Below are positions 61,684 to 64,000 of a stretch of 64,000 bases of DNA, in pieces. Source of the DNA: Kibdelosporangium aridum (GTDB lineage Bacteria > Actinomycetota > Actinomycetes > Mycobacteriales > Pseudonocardiaceae). The stretch spans positions 248,001 to 312,000 of the forward strand of contig NZ_FWXV01000006.1 in assembly GCF_900176515.1 (NCBI RefSeq). The letters are read 5' to 3'. The notes under the pieces were generated by a model. The model did not search any database and was not told the origin of the DNA. It saw only the letters and a list, made by a program, of their open reading frames with translations. Numbering within the stretch: the stretch's first letter is position 1; every line of letters starts with the position of its first letter. Both the position numbers and the translations under genes were made by a program.

Positions 61684-63270
61684 ATGAGCGGGGACACTGT
61701 ACGCGAGATCACCAGAGATCTGATGCGCTCCTTCGGACTGACTACAGTGTTCGGCAACCCTGGCACCACTGAGGTGCCGTTCCTCCGAGACTGGCCGAAC
61801 GACTTCAGGTACGTGCTCGGCCTGCAGGAGGCTGCTGTGGTCGCGATGGCGGACGGTTACGCCCAAGCGGGCGGGCGACCGGTTCTGGTGAACCTGCACT
61901 CGGCCGGCGGCTTAGGCCATGGCCTCGGTCACATCTTCACCGCCTACCGTAATCGCACTCCGATGGTTGTCCTTGCCGGGCAACAGGTTCGCTCGCTGCT
62001 CCCTGGAGAGCCGTTCCTCGGTGCGACAGACGCGGCGAGCTTTCCCAAGCCCTACGTGAAATGGAGCTGCGAGCCGGCGAGGGCCGAGGATGTGCCAGCG
62101 GCGATAGCTCGCGCCTATCACCTGTCAACCCAGCCACCCTACGGTCCGACTTTCGTTTCGGTTCCCGCTGACGACTGGGATGTCGAGACCACGAGCGCTG
62201 TCACCCCACGACGCAGGATCGCTGGCCCGGTCGCGGACCCCGACGCTCTGCGGGCGCTCGTGTCGGTTGTGGACGGGAGCAAACGCCCCGGAATCGTGGT
62301 CGGGCCCGCGGTGGACATCGAGGGCGCCGTTCCGGACATGGTCACCCTGGCTGAACAGATCCAAGCCGGGGTGTGGGTCAGCCCGATGTCCTCCCGGTGC
62401 TCCTTCCCCGAGGAGCATCCGCTGTTCCAAGGATTTCTGAACCCGGAACAACGCTTCATCGCCACCGCTCTCGGGCAGTACGACCTGGTGCTTGTCTTCG
62501 GTGCGCCAGTCTTCACCCATCACGTCTTCCGTGGTGAGGCCGAGCAGTCGTTGCCGGAACTGTTCGTGCTCAGCGACGACGATGACCTGCTGGCGCGGGC
62601 CAGACACGGAACCGGGATCCGCACGATGCTCCGTCCGGCGCTGCGGCAACTGTCAGAACTGGTCGCCAAGATCGACCGACCGGCACCGGAACCGTTGGCG
62701 CGCCCAGAAATCACCCTCGACGGCCCGATGGTCTCGGCCAGCAAGCTGTTCGCCGTACTCTCGGAGATGTTGCCGAACAACGCGATCGTGGTCGAAGAGG
62801 CGCCGAGCCACCGGCAGGCCATGCACGACCACCTGCCCATTCGCTCACGCCACACGGGTTTTCTCACAGTGGCAAGCGGCACCCTCGGCTACGGCCTGCC
62901 CGCCGCGGTCGGTGCCGCGCTGGCCCGCCCGGATCGCCGGATCGTCGCGGTGATCGGTGACGGCTCGAGCATGTACGGAATCCAGGCGCTGTGGACGGCC
63001 GCCCGGGAGCACCTGCCGGTGACGTTCGTCATCGTGGACAATTCGCAGTACGCAGCGTTGAAAACCCTGGCCGACGCGGACGGTGTCATGGTCCCCGGCG
63101 TCGACCTCGGCGGCATCGATTTCGTCGCGCTGGCAACAGGAATGGGCTGCTCGGGCGTGCTGGTGGAAAGCCTGACCGGACTGCGGGAAGCGCTGAAACA
63201 GTCCCTTGTAGACAATGGTCCGACGCTGCTGCACGTGCCCGTGGTCGAAGAGGCCCGCACGCTGTACTGA
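61684..63270 (+). CDS. mdlC: Benzoylformate decarboxylase-like ThDP enzyme
   Basis: 528 aa, the usual length. FGNPGTTE (23-30), catalytic Glu E49 in LQEAAVVAMADGYA, NLHSAGGLGHG with H72 (H70 in the Pseudomonas enzyme), APVFTHH matching the second active-site His, and the ThDP/Mg motif GDGSSMYGIQALWTAAREHLPVTF..DN. Decarboxylates phenylglyoxylate (or a related aromatic 2-oxoacid) to the aldehyde. Family Ser26 is Thr here. GAAAGG precedes the ATG at ~10 nt. Convergent with a transporter binding-protein gene. Confidence 0.87.
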   Translation: MSGDTVREITRDLMRSFGLTTVFGNPGTTEVPFLRDWPNDFRYVLGLQEAAVVAMADGYAQAGGRPVLVNLHSAGGLGHGLGHIFTAYRNRTPMVVLAGQQVRSLLPGEPFLGATDAASFPKPYVKWSCEPARAEDVPAAIARAYHLSTQPPYGPTFVSVPADDWDVETTSAVTPRRRIAGPVADPDALRALVSVVDGSKRPGIVVGPAVDIEGAVPDMVTLAEQIQAGVWVSPMSSRCSFPEEHPLFQGFLNPEQRFIATALGQYDLVLVFGAPVFTHHVFRGEAEQSLPELFVLSDDDDLLARARHGTGIRTMLRPALRQLSELVAKIDRPAPEPLARPEITLDGPMVSASKLFAVLSEMLPNNAIVVEEAPSHRQAMHDHLPIRSRHTGFLTVASGTLGYGLPAAVGAALARPDRRIVAVIGDGSSMYGIQALWTAAREHLPVTFVIVDNSQYAALKTLADADGVMVPGVDLGGIDFVALATGMGCSGVLVESLTGLREALKQSLVDNGPTLLHVPVVEEARTLY

Positions 63271-63288
63271 CACGGGTGAGAAACCGAC

Positions 63289-63317
63289 AAGTCTGGGGGA
63301 GGCGTAGCCCCAGGCTT
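63289..63317. terminator. Bidirectional hairpin between convergent genes
   Basis: AAGTCTGGGG (63289-63298), 9-nt loop, CCCCAGGCTT (63308-63317), one G-T wobble. Placed 18 bp after the decarboxylase stop and 15 bp after the minus-strand gene's stop. Confidence 0.65.
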
Positions 63318-63332
63318 GTCCGGGGTGGAGCG

Positions 63333-64000
63333 TTACTTCTTGCTCGGTGGCGCGACGATCATCTGCGAAACGTCCAACTTGTCTTTGATGACGCCGAACT
63401 GCTTCATCAGGTCGGCCACCCGCTGAAGGCGGACCGGGTCGAGCGACTCCGGGTAGTCGGAGATGCGCACCTGCGGCGCGGTCGCGGGATCGATCTTGAC
63501 GTACTTGATCAGGATCGGCTCCAGCTTTCCACCGCGGTCGGTCTTCACGTCCGTGATGCCTTTGGCCAGGCCGCGCTGGAACGCGGTCAGGGTGTTCGGG
63601 TTGGCATTAACCCACTCGCTCAGCGCCGCGAAGCCGGACATCGCCAACTCGGCGGTGGGGCCGGTGGCGATGTCGGTGATCGGCATGGCGCCGATCGACT
63701 TCTGCGTCATGGTCACGAACGGCTCGATGGCCACCGCGCCGTCGACGTTGCCACGCTGCAGGGCCGGCCCCATGTCCGGCAGCGGCATCGGCACCCATTT
63801 GATCGTGGAGACGTCCACGCCCTTGGACTGGAGCACCGACATCAGGGCCAGGTCGGAGATCGAGCCCGTGCTGGTGACGGCGATCTTCTTGCCGGCAGCC
63901 TCCTCAGGACTCTTGATGTTGCCGTTCGGGGCCGCGACCAGGACACCGTGACCTGGGCGGGCGGCATAAAGGTCGGCCACGATCTTGACGTCGGCGACTT
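63333..64000 (-). CDS. NitT/TauT/SsuA-type ABC transporter substrate-binding protein, 5' end outside window
   Basis: The frame is open to the right edge; about 222 C-terminal residues are visible. AAPNGNIKSPEEAAGKKIAVTSTGSISDLALMSVLQSKG, VPMPLPDMGPALQRGNVDGAVAIEPF and ALSEWVNANPNTLTAFQRGL are typical of SsuA/NMT1-type binding proteins for sulfonates, aromatic acids or pyrimidine precursors. The neighbouring decarboxylase suggests an aromatic acid ligand, which remains a guess. Confidence 0.88.
   Translation of the reverse strand, partial: VADVKIVADLYAARPGHGVLVAAPNGNIKSPEEAAGKKIAVTSTGSISDLALMSVLQSKGVDVSTIKWVPMPLPDMGPALQRGNVDGAVAIEPFVTMTQKSIGAMPITDIATGPTAELAMSGFAALSEWVNANPNTLTAFQRGLAKGITDVKTDRGGKLEPILIKYVKIDPATAPQVRISDYPESLDPVRLQRVADLMKQFGVIKDKLDVSQMIVAPPSKK

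Overview
The window is high-GC DNA with actinomycete-style gene structure: GTG/TTG starts, ATGA-overlapping operons, SARP and LAL regulators, a modular NRPS and many secreted proteins. It most resembles a Pseudonocardiales-type actinomycete (Amycolatopsis/Kibdelosporangium relatives). That placement is inferred from gene content, not from a marker gene. It reads as an accessory chromosomal region: at least seven insertion-sequence (IS) traces and more than a dozen decayed genes lie among intact operons. No tRNA, rRNA or CRISPR array was seen.

Layout. 1-8.3 kb (minus): DrrA/DrrB-type export pump followed by an NRPS that runs off the left edge (C-A-T-C-A-T-C...). Its first C domain resembles EntF and its first A domain carries the serine code DVWHFSLVDK. 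8.6-9.5 kb: chimeric IS debris. 9.7-15.7 kb: carbohydrate catabolism locus, with ROK kinase and SIS isomerase (minus) divergent from a ribose-type ABC importer and DeoR regulator (plus). 15.7-17.4 kb: decayed IS605-type element. 17.4-21.1 kb: intracellular clan-A glycosidase, secreted beta-propeller glycosidase-like protein and a small secreted protein. 21-25 kb: small regulatory/hypothetical genes, a frameshifted DUF488 gene and IS debris. 25-32.8 kb: small secreted Cys protein, His-rich protein, MFS transporter, TolB-like protein, secreted glycosidase, orphan response regulator and secreted phosphatase.

33.4-42.4 kb (minus) is a surface-glycan operon whose genes overlap by ATGA: GT2-GtrA-HPr-kinase-like fusion, GT39 membrane glycosyltransferase, phosphoesterase-like membrane protein, membrane beta-rich protein, GH99-like surface enzyme and a small protein. 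An intact TnpB transposon sits inside it. Divergent from it are two small secreted Cys proteins (42.8-44.2 kb) with a decayed trypsin-like gene between them. The divergent arrangement (GT2-fusion start, shared spacer, small secreted protein) recurs in vestigial form at 25.0-25.75 kb. That shows a duplicated module and ties the small-protein family to the glycan operon; it is the most unusual feature of the window.

44.4-56 kb: two small genes, two tandem LAL regulators, MgtC with an MgtA remnant, DUF1269, a frameshifted MFS pump, an IS630 remnant and a frameshifted lamin-tail-domain protein. 56-64 kb: truncated flavoprotein, SARP/NB-ARC regulator, decayed IS3 element, benzoylformate decarboxylase-like enzyme, and a SsuA/TauA-type binding protein that runs off the right edge.
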